Shown here: positions 1-8,997 of the stretch, one piece after another
Numbering within the stretch: position 1 is the stretch's first letter
How the letters are laid out: every line of letters starts with the position of its first letter
Assembly: GCF_000485595.1 (NCBI RefSeq)
Contig: NW_014577462.1
Coordinates: 46,698-67,828 of the forward strand
DNA length: 21,131 nucleotides
Direction: 5' to 3'
Origin: Priapulus caudatus
Lineage: Eukaryota; Priapulida; Priapulimorpha; Priapulimorphida; Priapulidae
Program-made: the position numbers and the translations under genes
The notes under the pieces: generated by a model
Told to the model about the DNA's origin: nothing
Databases searched by the model: none
Seen by the model: only the letters and a program-made list of their open reading frames with translations

Positions 1-37
1 GCGAACGCTTTTACTCTTGCGAGATCTTGCAACCTGC

Positions 38-377
38 CTCGCACATACATGTAAACCTGCAATACCTGCAAATTAGCCTGCAATACCTGCAAATACCCTG
101 CCGTACCTTGATACCTGTGATACCTGCAATACCTGTGATACCTGCAATACCTGTGATACCTGCGATACCTGCAATACATGCAACACCTGCAATACCTACG
201 ATACCTGAGATACCTGCAACACATGCAATACCTGCGATACCTGCAATACCTGCAATACATGCAACACCTGCAATACCTGTGATACCTGCAATACATGCAC
301 CACCTGCAATACCTGCGATACCTGCAACACCTGCAATACCTGTGATACCTGCAATACCTGCATATGCTTGCACATAC
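38..377. repeat. 9-bp minisatellite, copy 1
   Basis: This tract is built from about 35 units of a 9-base motif close to TGCAATACC, with variants such as TGTGATACC, TGCGATACC and TGCAACACC. Because the period is a multiple of three, long open frames appear on both strands. They translate to monotonous Ile-Pro-Ala or Gly-Ile-Ala strings and are not good evidence of coding. On the minus strand it lies just downstream of the B6 donor site, so it is most simply intronic. The order of variant units is largely the same as in 10345-10700. Confidence 0.92.
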
Positions 378-577
378 CTGTTCGCTCGTGCAGAGAGTGC
401 AGGTCGGGCGGGACAGCAGTCTGACGATGATCATCGTTAGCGCGTCGTCGTCGGGATCGGTCAGCGCTCCCCGGCCTCTCTGCGTCTTCGACGTCGTAGT
501 GTATGCAGCGATGACGGGGGCGACCAGGCTGCTCAGCTGCTGGTCGAAGTGTAGTGATGTACACGTTGAAGTCTTCC
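378..577 (-). CDS. Exon B6, copy 1 (frameshifted) of A/B repeat gene
   Basis: This B-type exon lies between an acceptor (TTTCTCAG before 577) and a donor (GTATGTGC after 378). It keeps the family phase: two bases complete the Gly codon of the preceding NPG, and the exon ends on a whole codon. Pieces in different frames read DFNVYITT, QQLSSLVAPVIAA, HYDVE, then ALTMIIVRLLSRPTCTLCTSEQ in two parts, with the CxxC corresponding to the Cys pair of other B exons. Several single-base shifts break the frame. It differs from copy 2 by shared copy 1/copy 3 changes, including one extra codon near the HYDVE motif. This is the most 3' exon seen, and the gene continues past the window edge. Confidence 0.7.
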
Positions 578-1188
578 CTGAGAAACAACAATCGAGAAAA
601 TTCATTACGATCATATTTACCTGTAGGTATTTTGCTGTAAACGTTGAAAGTCTTGCCTGGAAAACAATAGGGGAAAATTCAGTACAATCGGTATTTACCT
701 GCTAGGTATTCATGCTAACGTGCTGTTTATAACAGTACTGTGCGCCTGTTAAAAGAAAATACATTGTCTTATGAGTGATTACTACCAAAACAGATCTGTT
801 CTTGCTACAGACGGCAATCCTAATATAAAAAAATGGAAACAGAATTAAATGAACAGAAAATTAAATTTAAGGAAGAAATGTTACTAGGAAATTAAAAATA
901 CGATGCATGCCACTCTTATAAGTGAATCATCATTTATCGTTATTGAAAAAACGAATTGTACCTTGATGAAACCTAGATTAATCAGGAACTAACCATATAT
1001 GCATACATATTTGCTGAAAACATGCACGAGTCTCAATTGTTTTTTTAGATTAATTACTCGAATGTATAATTAGGCCACGATTGCCCGTACACACTTGTTT
1101 CTACTTGTGTTAGCCAACAGCACGTATGACTAATAAATGTTTCTCCACCCGTGCTAGCACCCGTGTGCGCTGACTACCCCACACTTAC
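578..1188 (-). other. Intron A6-B6, copy 1, with a 77-bp tandem duplication
   Basis: This 611-base AT-rich gap has intron character, with a GTAAGTGT donor at the A6 end. At its low-coordinate end lies an imperfect two-unit repeat of about 77 bases, starting inside B6 near 565 and reaching about 715. It duplicates the B6 acceptor region and leaves a mini-exon-like block at 621-656. No other coding signal is visible. The same intron recurs at 7704-8288 and 10917-11534. Confidence 0.65.
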
Positions 1189-1960
1189 CAGGGTTAACCT
1201 GGTCCAGAGAACCCGCAGCATATTCGCTGCGACGGCCGTGTTCAGATCTCGCTCGGACACCCTGCCTCCCGACTGTCACCACCATGCTGCAGCCGCTGCG
1301 CTCTGCTGTCCGCGCGCGGCGCCGCCCGACGACGTACTCCGCGACCTTCTCAAGGTCATCGGCGGCATCGACCGACGGCGTGTCAACAATTGCGGCCGTC
1401 CCGCCGAAGAGGAGTATCGCGCGGCAGCCTGCGTGCGCGCAGCCCCGGGCGCCGCGTTGCCGCCCTGCGCTCGAACCGTACACCTCGACGGCGAGGGTGG
1501 GGCGCGGTCGCTCGTGCCTGCCGAAACACCGCGCGTCCACGCCGCCTGACAGCGATTGGCCGCGTCGGCGGAGGTTAGGTCGCCGCGAAGAAAGTCGACG
1601 AAGTGCGTACGCGGGTCCATAGACGTCGTCGTCGCGGAGCGAGCGTCGTTCCGACGTGTGTCTGAGCGCGGGTCTTGCCCCGCCTTATCGCGCGAACGAC
1701 GGCTCGCGGCGAACACCGGTCAGCGACGGTGCGGCGCCTCGCGCAGCGCGACGTCGTAGGCGAGTCGCCACAAGCGGGCTGCCCGGCCGCCGTGATGTAG
1801 CCCACCGGGGTGACGCTTGCGCAGACGCACGGCCCAGCGGAAGGCCTCTCGCCTCACCGCGGGTTGGGGCGCCCTGCCATGCCACCGTCATGGCGTCGGC
1901 GAACTGCGCGGCTGTTAGACTCAGGGCTGCCGTCGGTCGCCAGATGAACAATGGCTTAAC
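1189..1960 (-). CDS. Exon A6, copy 1 (heavily frameshifted)
   Basis: This is the same exon as the intact copy at 8289-8997, bounded by acceptor CCACCTGCAG and donor GTAAGTGT. It is 772 bases rather than 709. The excess is mostly scattered single-base insertions, plus about 17 extra bases near 1290-1310 that copy 3 shares. No single frame stays open. Recognisable pieces include VNPG at the 3' end and residues around DPRTHFVDFLRGDLTSADAA, in separate frames. The exon is strongly GC- and CpG-rich against AT-rich introns. I read it as a functional exon copied with sequencing error, although a pseudogene copy would look similar. Confidence 0.75.
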
Positions 1961-2369
1961 CTGCAGGTGGGAAGCAGGATTCCATCACGTCAACATGAGA
2001 TATAATATTACGCGGTAAGATAATAGGTACACTCTTTTAATATTACAGTTTTTTATCAAAGTTAAGTTCAGTCCATACTTACGAAAAAACCCCTTCATAC
2101 GTTGGATCATTTAATCGTTTATAATTATATAAAATTCATACAACTATAGCAGCGCATTTGACGAAGAATGGTTTTCCTACAATCTAAAATCACAAAATAT
2201 TACGAGAAAGTACGCTGGCATTCTTTACAAAACCTCACCAGCATACGGCTCGCAGTGGTGGGGCGACCAATTTTTATAAATTTTCTATGATTATTTCATA
2301 CTAAATGCAAATTACGTGGCAGTTTTCATATAAAATCTTGAGATAACATGAAAATAGAACAGAGCATAC
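1961..2369 (-). other. Intron B5-A6, copy 1
   Basis: This AT-rich intron runs from the B5 donor GTATGCTC to the A6 acceptor CTGCAG. Nothing gene-like is visible. It is almost the same as 8998-9404 and 12280-12685, apart from small indels. Confidence 0.7.
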
Positions 2370-2557
2370 CATATTCCAATGCAGATGGACTGTGGCGGCA
2401 TCCTGGTCCCTTCATCGTTTGCAGGATGTACGATGTCAGCACTTGAGCGTCGACAGTGTTTGATGGTTAAGGGATATCGTATACAGAACGTGGGTCACTG
2501 GTTCGTTGTTGACCAACATTCCGGATATCTTAAGATCACTGATGACGATTCTCTGAC
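2370..2557 (-). CDS. Exon B5, copy 1
   Basis: This is the B5 exon, 188 bases, from acceptor TTGTGCAG to donor GTATGCTC. It corresponds to the intact exon at 9405-9592. Small compensating indels disturb the frame near 2395 and 2490. The recognisable product contains QRIVISDLKISGML, the conserved ILQTMKGPGC motif and a second Cys in the SIC motif before the splice site. See the copy 2 entry for the clean reading. Confidence 0.75.
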
Positions 2558-2920
2558 CTGCACAATGCCACGCAAATGTTACACACACTGCGAGTCACAT
2601 TAGGAGAGACAAATATAAGTGACTAAATAAGACCCATTGCCACACATGAAGAACATAGCAAGATCGATTATAGTAATTTTTCGAAATTACGCCACATTAT
2701 ATGCCACATTAACAATATATCCATATGGATTGAAATTAGCCCGTGGTAAATCGCTCCTGGTTAGACTAAACCCGCACTTTATATAATTTTCAAACAGATT
2801 GAATTTAATGCCAGTAAAAATAGTAATGGAATTTTTTCACAATCTCTGTTTCAAGCATCCACAAACAATGTAGATAGATTAATCTAGATGTAGATAAACT
2901 GTGCGAGTACTATCGCTTAC
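2558..2920 (-). other. Intron A5-B5, copy 1
   Basis: This AT-rich intron lies between the A5 donor GTAAGCGA and the B5 acceptor. No coding signal was seen. Around 2690-2712 it has about a dozen bases (a second CCACATTA) that copy 3 shares and copy 2 lacks near 9717-9735. Confidence 0.65.
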
Positions 2921-3631
2921 CTGGATTTGAAAGCTGCACAGCCTGCTCGTATGCGCATTACTAGCGTCGGCTCATTAAACCTCTCTGTGCGTATGCCAGC
3001 AATGTTCACTGTATGCTGAGCTATTGCAGAAGTTTCCTCAATCAGGACTCTATTAACCCTGACCAAGAATGTTTGCCGCAGATCGTTGGACGCATGATTT
3101 TGGTCATCGACAGACAGGAAGTATGTTGCAGTCGTCGCAGGCTGGCGGTCACTCGTTCTTGCTGACTCTGTGTTGACCAGGTAGACCCTGTAAGCGTGGT
3201 GACTGACCCTGTGTCCCTCCTGTACACTTTGGTCCACGCAGCAGCGAGTCTGGTTGGCAGCCTCTGCTGATGGAAGCTGGCCAAGTACGATGCTTGTAAA
3301 GTGGTAATCATACTCCGTACACCTCACCAGGACGTGCAAGCACATAGCCAAGTGATCTCATCTGTTAGAGACAGTCTGATCAAACGACGGTTCTTGAACG
3401 TGGTTTCCACTGATTTGTCTGCAGGCAGCATGACATCATAGTTGACCCAACGGCAGGCTTGCCCATCTCCGCGTCTATGTAGCTGTCTCGAGATTAGCTA
3501 GTTGTATGTTCCACGGCAGACTGTTGCTCGTTTCTGGGTTGCTGTTTTCCCAGGCTGTTGTCATGGCATCAGAGAACTCTCGCTGTTTAACCTCACTTGA
3601 CCATCAGATGAGATCACATAGAGAGATTCAC
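2921..3631 (-). CDS. Exon A5, copy 1 (frameshifted)
   Basis: This A-type exon is bounded by acceptor TGTCAAAG and donor GTAAGCGA. It begins with a Val-Asn codon pair in place of the usual VKPL and ends SNPG. In broken frames it carries the family landmarks: LPWNIQLANLETG, a YDVMLPAD-like stretch, SIVLGQLPSAEAANRL, RVYLVNTESARTSDRQPAT, ATYFLSVDD and a sequon-free HTVNIAGI block. Several single-base gains and losses interrupt it, for example near 2940, 3210 and 3370. Its 5' half is nearly identical to that of A4, which marks one edge of a recent 1.5-kb internal duplication. Confidence 0.8.
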
Positions 3632-3863
3632 CTTTGACAATATGGATCAAAATTATTCAATTTATTATATTTTGGGAACATTTTCTACTAAACTAACACT
3701 CAACAGTGCTAGTTGATATTCGGTGCTGCGACTCCCTTAGTGTCTACAGATGTAACATACCATCGATGAATATATGCTATTGGAAACAGATCTAAAGTAG
3801 AAATCATTCCAACATATGCTTGCCTTATATATATATAGTAGTACTTCTAGCAATGCTACTTAC

Positions 3864-4074
3864 TCTCGTTTGCAAGACAGACGGATGGTGGACATCCAGG
3901 AACCTTCATGGTTTCCAGAATGCTGCGAGTCCAGTACTTGAGGGCTCTGGGGTAACTGTAGAAGGCTGAATGTCTGTCGTGATTGTAAGACACAACATAC
4001 ACAATAGAGGTGCCCTGGCTGGTTGTTCCTTGTCCTGTCGACAATCTCTGCACTATTCACAATTATTGTCTTGC
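3864..4074 (-). CDS. Exon B4, copy 1 (frameshifted)
   Basis: This B-type exon runs from acceptor ATTTACAG to donor GTAAGTAG. Pieces read GKTIIVN, EIVDRTRNNQPGTS, IVYVVSYN and ILETMKVPGCPPSVCLA. The paired Cys motif GCPPxxC is conserved with B2, B3 and B5. The frame is broken by indels near 3950 and 4010. The SYNTTD sequon seen in other B exons is present once a one-base difference is allowed for. The gaps on both sides are nearly identical to those around B3. Confidence 0.8.
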
Positions 4075-4388
4075 CTGTAAATATTAGCTTGCAACGTGTT
4101 AAAATATAATGTACCAGAATGTAGGAAACATAACTCTGAAAACACCGCAATTACTTCATGTAAGTTTTATCTTTACTTTTCAACAAATTAACAAACTCGT
4201 AAATATCTACAAATTAGCTCAATGATGGGTTAATCAACAATTAATTGAGTGCAGAATTAGGATATGATTGTTTGTATGCAGGAACAGACTGTATTTAATT
4301 TAAACATATCTCGTTACACTTCTTAGATGCATTTATTAGCTAGATATCTTGTACGCCACTGGCAAAATAGTTGTTTAAATTGCCTCAC
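4075..4388 (-). other. Intron A4-B4, copy 1
   Basis: This AT-rich intron lies between the A4 donor GTGAGG/GTGAGC and the B4 acceptor. No gene signal is visible. It is nearly identical to the paralogous intron 5587-5904, and its large-repeat counterpart is 14384-14698. Confidence 0.7.
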
Positions 4389-5140
4389 CAGGGTTTGCTG
4401 TCTGCCAGACTCTCCTCACCGCCCCGGTAACCGCATCCACTTCAAACCTCTGATACGGAATGCCAGCGATGTTCACCGTGTGGTTAGTGTCCACCTCTGT
4501 TAGACGTGTCTGTGTGGAGGCGTTGACGACACTCGTTGCTACTAAGATATTCCTAAGCGCGCCTGAGGAATAAGAGGCAAGGTAGACGCGACGCACGATC
4601 AGTCCAATCGACAGACAGGAAGTAATGTTGCAGCCGTCGCAGGCTGGCGGTCACTCGTTCCTTGCTGACTCTGTGTTGACCAGGTAGACCCGTAGCCGTG
4701 CGTGACTGACACCCTGCTCCCTGTACACTTGTCCCAGCAGCCAGCGCAGCGTCTCGTTGCAGCCTCTGCTGATGGAAGCTGGCCAAGTACGATGCTTGCT
4801 AAAGTGGTAATCATCTCCGTACACCTCACCAGGACGTGCAAGCACATAGCCAAGTGATCTCATCTGTTGAGACATCTGATCAAACGACGCGTTCTTTGAA
4901 CGTGGTTTCCACTGATCTGTTCTGCAGGCAGCATGACACATACGTTGACTTCAACGGCAGGTTGCCCATCTCGCGTTATGTAGCCTGTCTCGAGATTAGC
5001 TAGTTGTATGTTCCACGGCAGACTGTTGCTCGTTTCTGGGTTGTCTGTCTTTCCCAGGCTGTTGTCATGGCACATCAGAGACTCTCGGCTGTTTAAACCT
5101 CACTTGACCATCAGATGAGATCACATAGAGAGCGATTCAC
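4389..5140 (-). CDS. Exon A4, copy 1 (frameshifted)
   Basis: This A-type exon runs from acceptor TGTCAAAG to donor GTGAG, with family phases 0 and 1. Fragments in different frames include SLPWNIQLANLETGYIT, DGQPAVEVN, SIVLGQLPSAEA, VYLVNTESAR, a TYFLSVD-like block, NHTVNIAGIPYQRFEVDAVT and VWQTANPG. At 752 bases it is about 40 bases longer than a clean A exon, as expected if error insertions accumulated. The NHTV stretch is a potential N-glycosylation sequon, in line with an extracellular location. Confidence 0.8.
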
Positions 5141-5376
5141 CTTTGACAAATATGATCAAAAGTATTCAATTTATTATATTTTTGGCGCAACATTTTCTAC
5201 TAAACTAATCTAAACAGTTGCCAGTTTGATATTTCGGTGCTGTGACTCCCTTAGCTGTCTACAGATGTAAACATACCATCGATGAAGTATATGCTATTGG
5301 AACAGATCTAAAGTAGAAATCACTTCAACATATGCCTTACTATATATATAGTAGTACTTCTAGCAACTGTACTTAC

Positions 5377-5586
5377 TCTGTTGCAAGACAGACAGATGCG
5401 TGCGACATCCACGGACCCTTCATGGTTTCCAGAATGCTGCGCAGTCAGTACTGAGGGTCTGGGGTAACTGTAGAAGGCTGAATGTCTGGTCGTATTGAAA
5501 GACACAACATACACAATAGAGGTGCCTGCTGGTTGTTCCTTGTCCTGTCCACAATCTCTGCACATATTCACAATTATTTGTCTTGC
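5377..5586 (-). CDS. Exon B3, copy 1 (frameshifted)
   Basis: This B-type exon has donor GTAAGTAC and an acceptor whose AG is blurred by a missing base (TTTAAG instead of TTTACAG). Fragments include RQIIVNMC, DKEQPAGTSIVYVVSFNTT and the ILETMKG...CPP region. Exon and flanking introns are close to those of B4, so B3 and B4 are recent duplicates. Reading breaks near 5440 and 5560 look like single-base noise. Confidence 0.78.
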
Positions 5587-5904
5587 CTTAAATATTAGTT
5601 GCAAACGTGTTAAAATATAAGTGCCTACCAGAATGTAGGAAACATAACTCGAAAACACCAGGCAATTACTTCATGTAAGTTTTATCTTTACTTTCAACAA
5701 TTAACAACTCTTAAATATCTACAATTAGCTCAATGATGGGTTTAATCAACAATTAATTGAGTGCCAGAATTAGGATATGATTGTTTGTATGCAGCGAACA
5801 GACTGGTATTTAATTTAAACATATCTCGTTACACTCCTTTAGATGCATTTATTAGCTAGATATCTTGTACGCCAGCGGCAAAATAGTTGTTTAAATTGCC
5901 TCAC
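5587..5904 (-). other. Intron A3-B3, copy 1
   Basis: This AT-rich intron has a GTGAGGCA donor at its A3 end. No genes or RNA-like structure were seen. It is near-identical to 4075-4388 and equivalent to 15883-16194. Confidence 0.7.
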
Positions 5905-6646
5905 CAGGGTTTGCTGCTCTGCCAGACTCTCCTCACCAGCCCCGGTTAACCGCATCCCACGCTTCAACCTCTTGATACGGAAATGTGCCAGCGATGTTCA
6001 CCGTGTGGTTGATGTGCACCTCTGTTAGACGTGTCTGTGGTGGAGGCGTGACGACACTCGTTGCTACTAAGATATTCCTAACGCGCCTGAGAATAAGAGG
6101 CAAGGTAGACGGACGCACGATCCGTCCATCGACAGACAGGAAGTATGTTGCAGCCGTCGCAGGCCGGCGGTCACTCGTTCTTGCTGACTCTGTGTTGACC
6201 AGGTAGACCCGTAGCCGTGGTGACAGACCCTGCTCCCTGTATGCTTGATCCCATGCACCAGCGAGTCTGTTGGCAGCCTCTGCTGATGGAAGCTGGCCAA
6301 GTACGATGCTTGTGATGTGGTAATCATCTCCGTACACCTCACCAGGACGAACAAGCACATAGCCAAGTGATCTCATCTGTTGTGACGTCTGATCAAACGA
6401 CGGTTCTTTGAACGTGGTTTCCACTGATCTGTCTGCAGGCAGCATGACATCATAGTTGACCTCAATGGCAGGTTGCCCATCTCCGGTTATGTAGCCTGTC
6501 TCGAGATTAGCTAGTTGTATGTTCCACGGCAGACTGTTGCTCGTTCCTGGATTGCTGTTTTCCCAGGCAGTAGTCATAGCATCAGAGAACTCTCGGCTGC
6601 TTAACCTCACTTGTCCTGTAGATGCTATCACATATAGGGGCTTCAC
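5905..6646 (-). CDS. Exon A3, copy 1 (nearly intact A-type exon)
   Basis: This is the best-preserved standard A exon, open from 6646 down to about 5990 and then disturbed near its 3' end. It starts VKPLYVIAST after acceptor TACCAAAG and ends NPG before donor GTGAGG. About 235 residues hold two full modules. The first contains FSDAMTTAWEN (Trp at about 28), SLPWNIQL, GYITGDGQP, VNYDVMLP, EPSFD and LGYVLVRP. The second contains GDDYHITSIVLGQLPSAEAA, AWDQ, RVYLVNTESAR and ATYFLSVDGRIV. The start of a third contains NHTVNIAG, AVRRVWQTANPG and continues into exon B2. No Cys is visible, nor is there a membrane segment or signal peptide. An extracellular or secreted role is inferred. The family is not securely identified. 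Confidence 0.88.
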
Positions 6647-6930
6647 CTTTGGTAAATACACGAAGAGATTATTGTTTCTAGAATACTATGGGATAAAATC
6701 CATCTGCCAAAGTTGCGTCGCTATTAGAGAGTCGATGTGTACAAATACTAGCAATGATCCTACCACCAATGAGAAAGATAACCTGATCAGCTTGGTCATT
6801 TAGACCAACCGATTAAAAATAGGAGACCACTTCTATGGAAAAACGCTTGTTATATCTCACTGATTGAAAGTAGAATGGATTCACTATGACGATACGTGGT
6901 GAAGTACAGATTTTCCAGCGATGTACTCAC

Positions 6931-7136
6931 TCTGTTTGCAAGACAGATGGACGGTGGACATCCGGGTCCCTTCATGGTTTCCAGAATGCTGCGAGTCAGT
7001 ACTTGAGGGTCTGGGGTAACTGTAGAAGGCTGAATGTCTGTCGTATTGTAAGACACGACATACACAATAGAGGTTCCTGGCAGGTTGTTTATTATCCTGT
7101 CTAAGATTGCTGCATTATGGATGTAAATTGTCTCAC
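6931..7136 (-). CDS. Exon B2, copy 1 (intact B-type exon)
   Basis: This 206-base exon is fully open: two bases complete the Gly of NPG, then 68 codons. It is bounded by acceptor TTTTATAG and donor GTGAGTAC. It reads GETIYIHNAAILDRIINNLP, then GTSIVYVVSYNTTDIQPS, and near its end ILETMKGPGCPPSICLANR. The two Cys residues, spaced CPPSIC, are a family hallmark and could form a disulfide. The NTT triplet is a potential glycosylation site. It completes the third module begun at the end of an A exon and then joins, in phase 0, the VKPL start of A3. This confirms the alternating A/B gene model. Confidence 0.88.
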
Positions 7137-7463
7137 CTATAAAAATTGAAAACAAAGTTTACTTATTAAAGGTTAAATTAGGTAGGATTAATTAATCACC
7201 ATGGATTATATTGTATAACACATAATTCGTTTTGATTACAAAATGAATAGCACGAACATAATATAGTGATGTCAAAGATGGAGTAAGAAACAGTACATTA
7301 TGCATTTATAGAATGATATGTTACGCATGTGCAGGAGCAGACAGATTTGCACATTGAAATATATCTGGATACGCTCCTGTTTATCTGATACTTTCACTTT
7401 TATCTGTTTATCTGTTGTGTTCACTTTGTACGCACTACCAAAGTAGTTTATCAAATTGCTCAC
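7137..7463 (-). other. Intron A2-B2, copy 1
   Basis: This AT-rich intron runs from donor GTGAGCAA at the A2 end to the B2 acceptor. No coding or structural RNA signal is visible. It is equivalent to 17431-17759 and differs from it only by small indels. Confidence 0.7.
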
Positions 7464-7703
7464 CAGGGTTTGCTGTCTGCCAGACTCTCCTCACCGCCCC
7501 GGTAACCGCATCCACTTCAAACCTCTGATACGGAATGCCAGCGATGTAGACGATGATCATCGTTAGCGCGTCGTCGTCGGGATCGGTCAGCCGCTCCCCG
7601 GGCCTCGTCTGCGTCTCGACGTCGTAGTGTATGAGCGTGACGGGGCGACCCAGGCTGTCCAGCTGCTGGTCGAAGTGAGTGATGTACACGTTGAAGGTCT
7701 TGC
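7464..7703 (-). CDS. Chimeric exon: 5' part of B6 fused to 3' part of A2
   Basis: One open block of 240 bases runs from acceptor TTGTTTCCAG to donor GTGAGCAA. It reads as the start of B6 (GKTFNVYITHFDQQLDSLGR, HYDVETQTRPGER, ALTMIIV) and passes without a stop at 7547-7549 into A2 (YIAGIPYQRFEVDAVTG, VWQTANPG). The phases become 1 and 1, so the exon could be spliced without shifting frame. The rest of B6, including its Cys pair, and the first two modules of A2 are missing. This is the junction between repeat copies 1 and 2. It is either a natural duplication breakpoint or a false join in the assembly. The frame-preserving fusion is notable but has a one-in-three chance of arising by accident. 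Confidence 0.7.
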
Positions 7704-7843
7704 CTGGAAACAACAATCGAGAAAATTCATTACGATCGATATTTACCTGTAGGTATTTGCTGTAAACGTTGAAAGTCTTGCCTGGAAAACAATAGGGGAA
7801 ATTCAGTACAATCGGTATTTACCTGTAGGTATTCATGCACGTG
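7691..7843. repeat. Two-unit tandem duplication (about 77 bp) over the B6 acceptor
   Basis: Unit one (7691-7768) and unit two (7769-7843) are imperfect copies. Both contain a TTGAAxGTCTTGCCTGG block, a GAAAATTCA/GAAATTCA block and TTTACCTGTAGGTAT. Unit one spans the first bases of exon B6 and its 3' splice site, so unit two carries a duplicated acceptor with a few exon codons. Matching pairs occur near 565-715 and 10905-11060. Confidence 0.85.
7747..7781 (-). CDS. Candidate 35-base mini-exon upstream of B6
   Basis: On the minus strand this 35-base block is preceded by TTTTCCAG and followed by GTAAATAT, so both splice dinucleotides are present in good context. In the family phase it reads (G)KTFNVYSKYLQ, copying the first seven residues of B6. 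It starts in phase 1 and ends in phase 0, exactly like a B exon. It could therefore replace B6 in a transcript but could not be added to it without a frameshift. The block is also present at 621-656 and 10962-10998. It may equally be a non-functional by-product of the local 77-bp duplication. Confidence 0.3.
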
Positions 7844-8288
7844 TGTTATAAAGTACTGTGCGCTGTTAAAGAAAATACATTGTCTTATGAGTGATTACTA
7901 CCAAAACAGATCTGTTCTTGCTACAGACGGAAATCCTAATATAAAAAAATTGAAACAGAAATGAAATGAACAGAAAATTAAATTTAAGGAAGAATGTTAC
8001 TAGGAATTAAAAATACATGCATGCACTCTTATAAGTGAATCATCATTATCGTTATGAAAAAACGAATTGTACCTTGATGAAACCTAGATTAATCAGAACT
8101 AACCATATATGCATATTTGTGAAAACATGCACGAGTCTCAATTGTTTTTAGATTAATTACTCCGAATGTATAATTAGGCCACGATTGCCCGTACACACTT
8201 GTTCTACTTGTGTTAGCAACAGCACGTATGACTAATAAATGTCTCCACCCCGTGCTAGCACCGTGTGCGCTGACTACCCCACACTTAC
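7782..8288 (-). other. Intron A6-B6, copy 2
   Basis: This AT-rich intron continues from the mini-exon region to the A6 donor GTAAGTGT. Beyond the second 77-bp repeat unit, which ends near 7843, no coding or regulatory structure was recognised. Confidence 0.65.
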
Positions 8289-8997
8289 CAGGGTTAACCT
8301 GCTCCCAGAGAACCCGCAGCATATTCGCTGCGACGGCCGTGTTCAGATCTCGCTCGGACACCCTGCCTCCGACTGTCACCACGTGCTGCAGCCGCGTGCG
8401 CGGCGCCGCGACGACGTACTCCGCGACCTTCTCAAGGTCATCGGCGCCGATCGACGACGGGTCAACAATGCGGCCGTCCCGGAAGAGGAAGTATCGCGCG
8501 GAGGTGCGCGGCAGCCCCGCGCCGCCCGTTGCCGCCCTGCGCTCGAACACGTACAACTGGACGGAGGTGGGGCGGTCGCTCGTGCCCGCGAACACGCGCG
8601 TCCACGCCGCTGACAGCCGATTGGCCGCGTCGGCGGAGGTTAGGTCGCCGCGAAGAAAGTCGACGAAGTGGTACGCGGGTCCATAGACGTCGTCGTCGCG
8701 GAGGAGCGTGTGTCCGAGCACGCGCGTCTGCCGCCGCTTATCGGCGAACGACGGCTCGGCGAACACGTCAGCGACGGTGCGGCCCTCGGGCAGCGCGACG
8801 TCGTAGGCGAGTCGCACAACGGGCTGCCCGGCCGCCGTGATGTAGCCCACGGTGACGTTGCGCAGACGCACGGCCCAGGGAAGGCTCTCGCTCACCGCCG
8901 GGTTGGCGCGCTGCCATGCCACCGTCATGGCGTCGGCGAACTCGCGGCTGTTAAGACTCAGGCTGCCGTCGGTCGCCAAGATGAACAATGGCTTAAC
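8289..8997 (-). CDS. Exon A6, copy 2 (intact, GC-rich A-type exon)
   Basis: This fully open 709-base exon encodes 236 codons plus the first base of the Gly codon in NPG. It is bounded by acceptor CCACCTGCAG and donor GTAAGTGT. The Met codon a few residues upstream lies in the intron and is not a likely start. Module 1 (about residues 16-100) has ADAMTVAW with Trp28, LPWAVRL with Trp41, a potential sequon at Asn47, AYDVALP, EPSF and LGHTLL. Module 2 (about 105-200) has DDDVYGPAYHF, SADAANRLSAAW, LYVFERR and SARYFLFRDGRIV. The start of module 3 has ANMLRVLWEQVNPG. It aligns residue by residue with A3, yet is far more GC- and CpG-rich and clearly diverged. No membrane segment or Cys is visible. 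The family was not recognised. Confidence 0.9.

Larger units (their letters stand above)
1..7547. repeat. Large direct repeat, copy 1 (minisatellite to cut exon A2)
   Basis: This segment recurs in the same order, introns included, at 10312 to about 17845, and its left part (about 430-3290) recurs again at 7549-10311. The offset to copy 3 drifts only slightly (about 10310-10346), because the copies differ mainly by single-base insertions and deletions. It ends inside exon A2, where the sequence jumps to the middle of exon B6. From 1 to about 5990 the exons are riddled with frameshifts; from about 5990 to 7547 they are clean. It is either a true tandem duplication or a duplicated placement of one locus in the assembly. 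Confidence 0.9.

Noticed and set aside
11-591. Long open frames on both strands translating to Ile-Pro-Ala, Gly-Ile-Ala or Gln-Val-Leu strings
   Set aside because: They result from the 9-bp minisatellite period being divisible by three. They have no start context, domain or splice support.
1151-1951. Multiple overlapping Arg-rich frames on both strands
   Set aside because: They are by-products of GC-rich, frameshifted exon A6 (copy 1). The homologous intact exon in copy 2 shows the real frame.
2379-2603. Plus-strand 74-codon frame near B5
   Set aside because: It lies antisense to the spliced B5 exon, whose minus-strand reading is conserved with other B exons.
1-7547. Interpreting frameshifted exons as true pseudogenes
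   Set aside because: Indels hit introns and exons alike, and equivalent exons are intact at 5990-10311. Sequencing error explains this more simply, though it cannot be excluded for B1 and A1.
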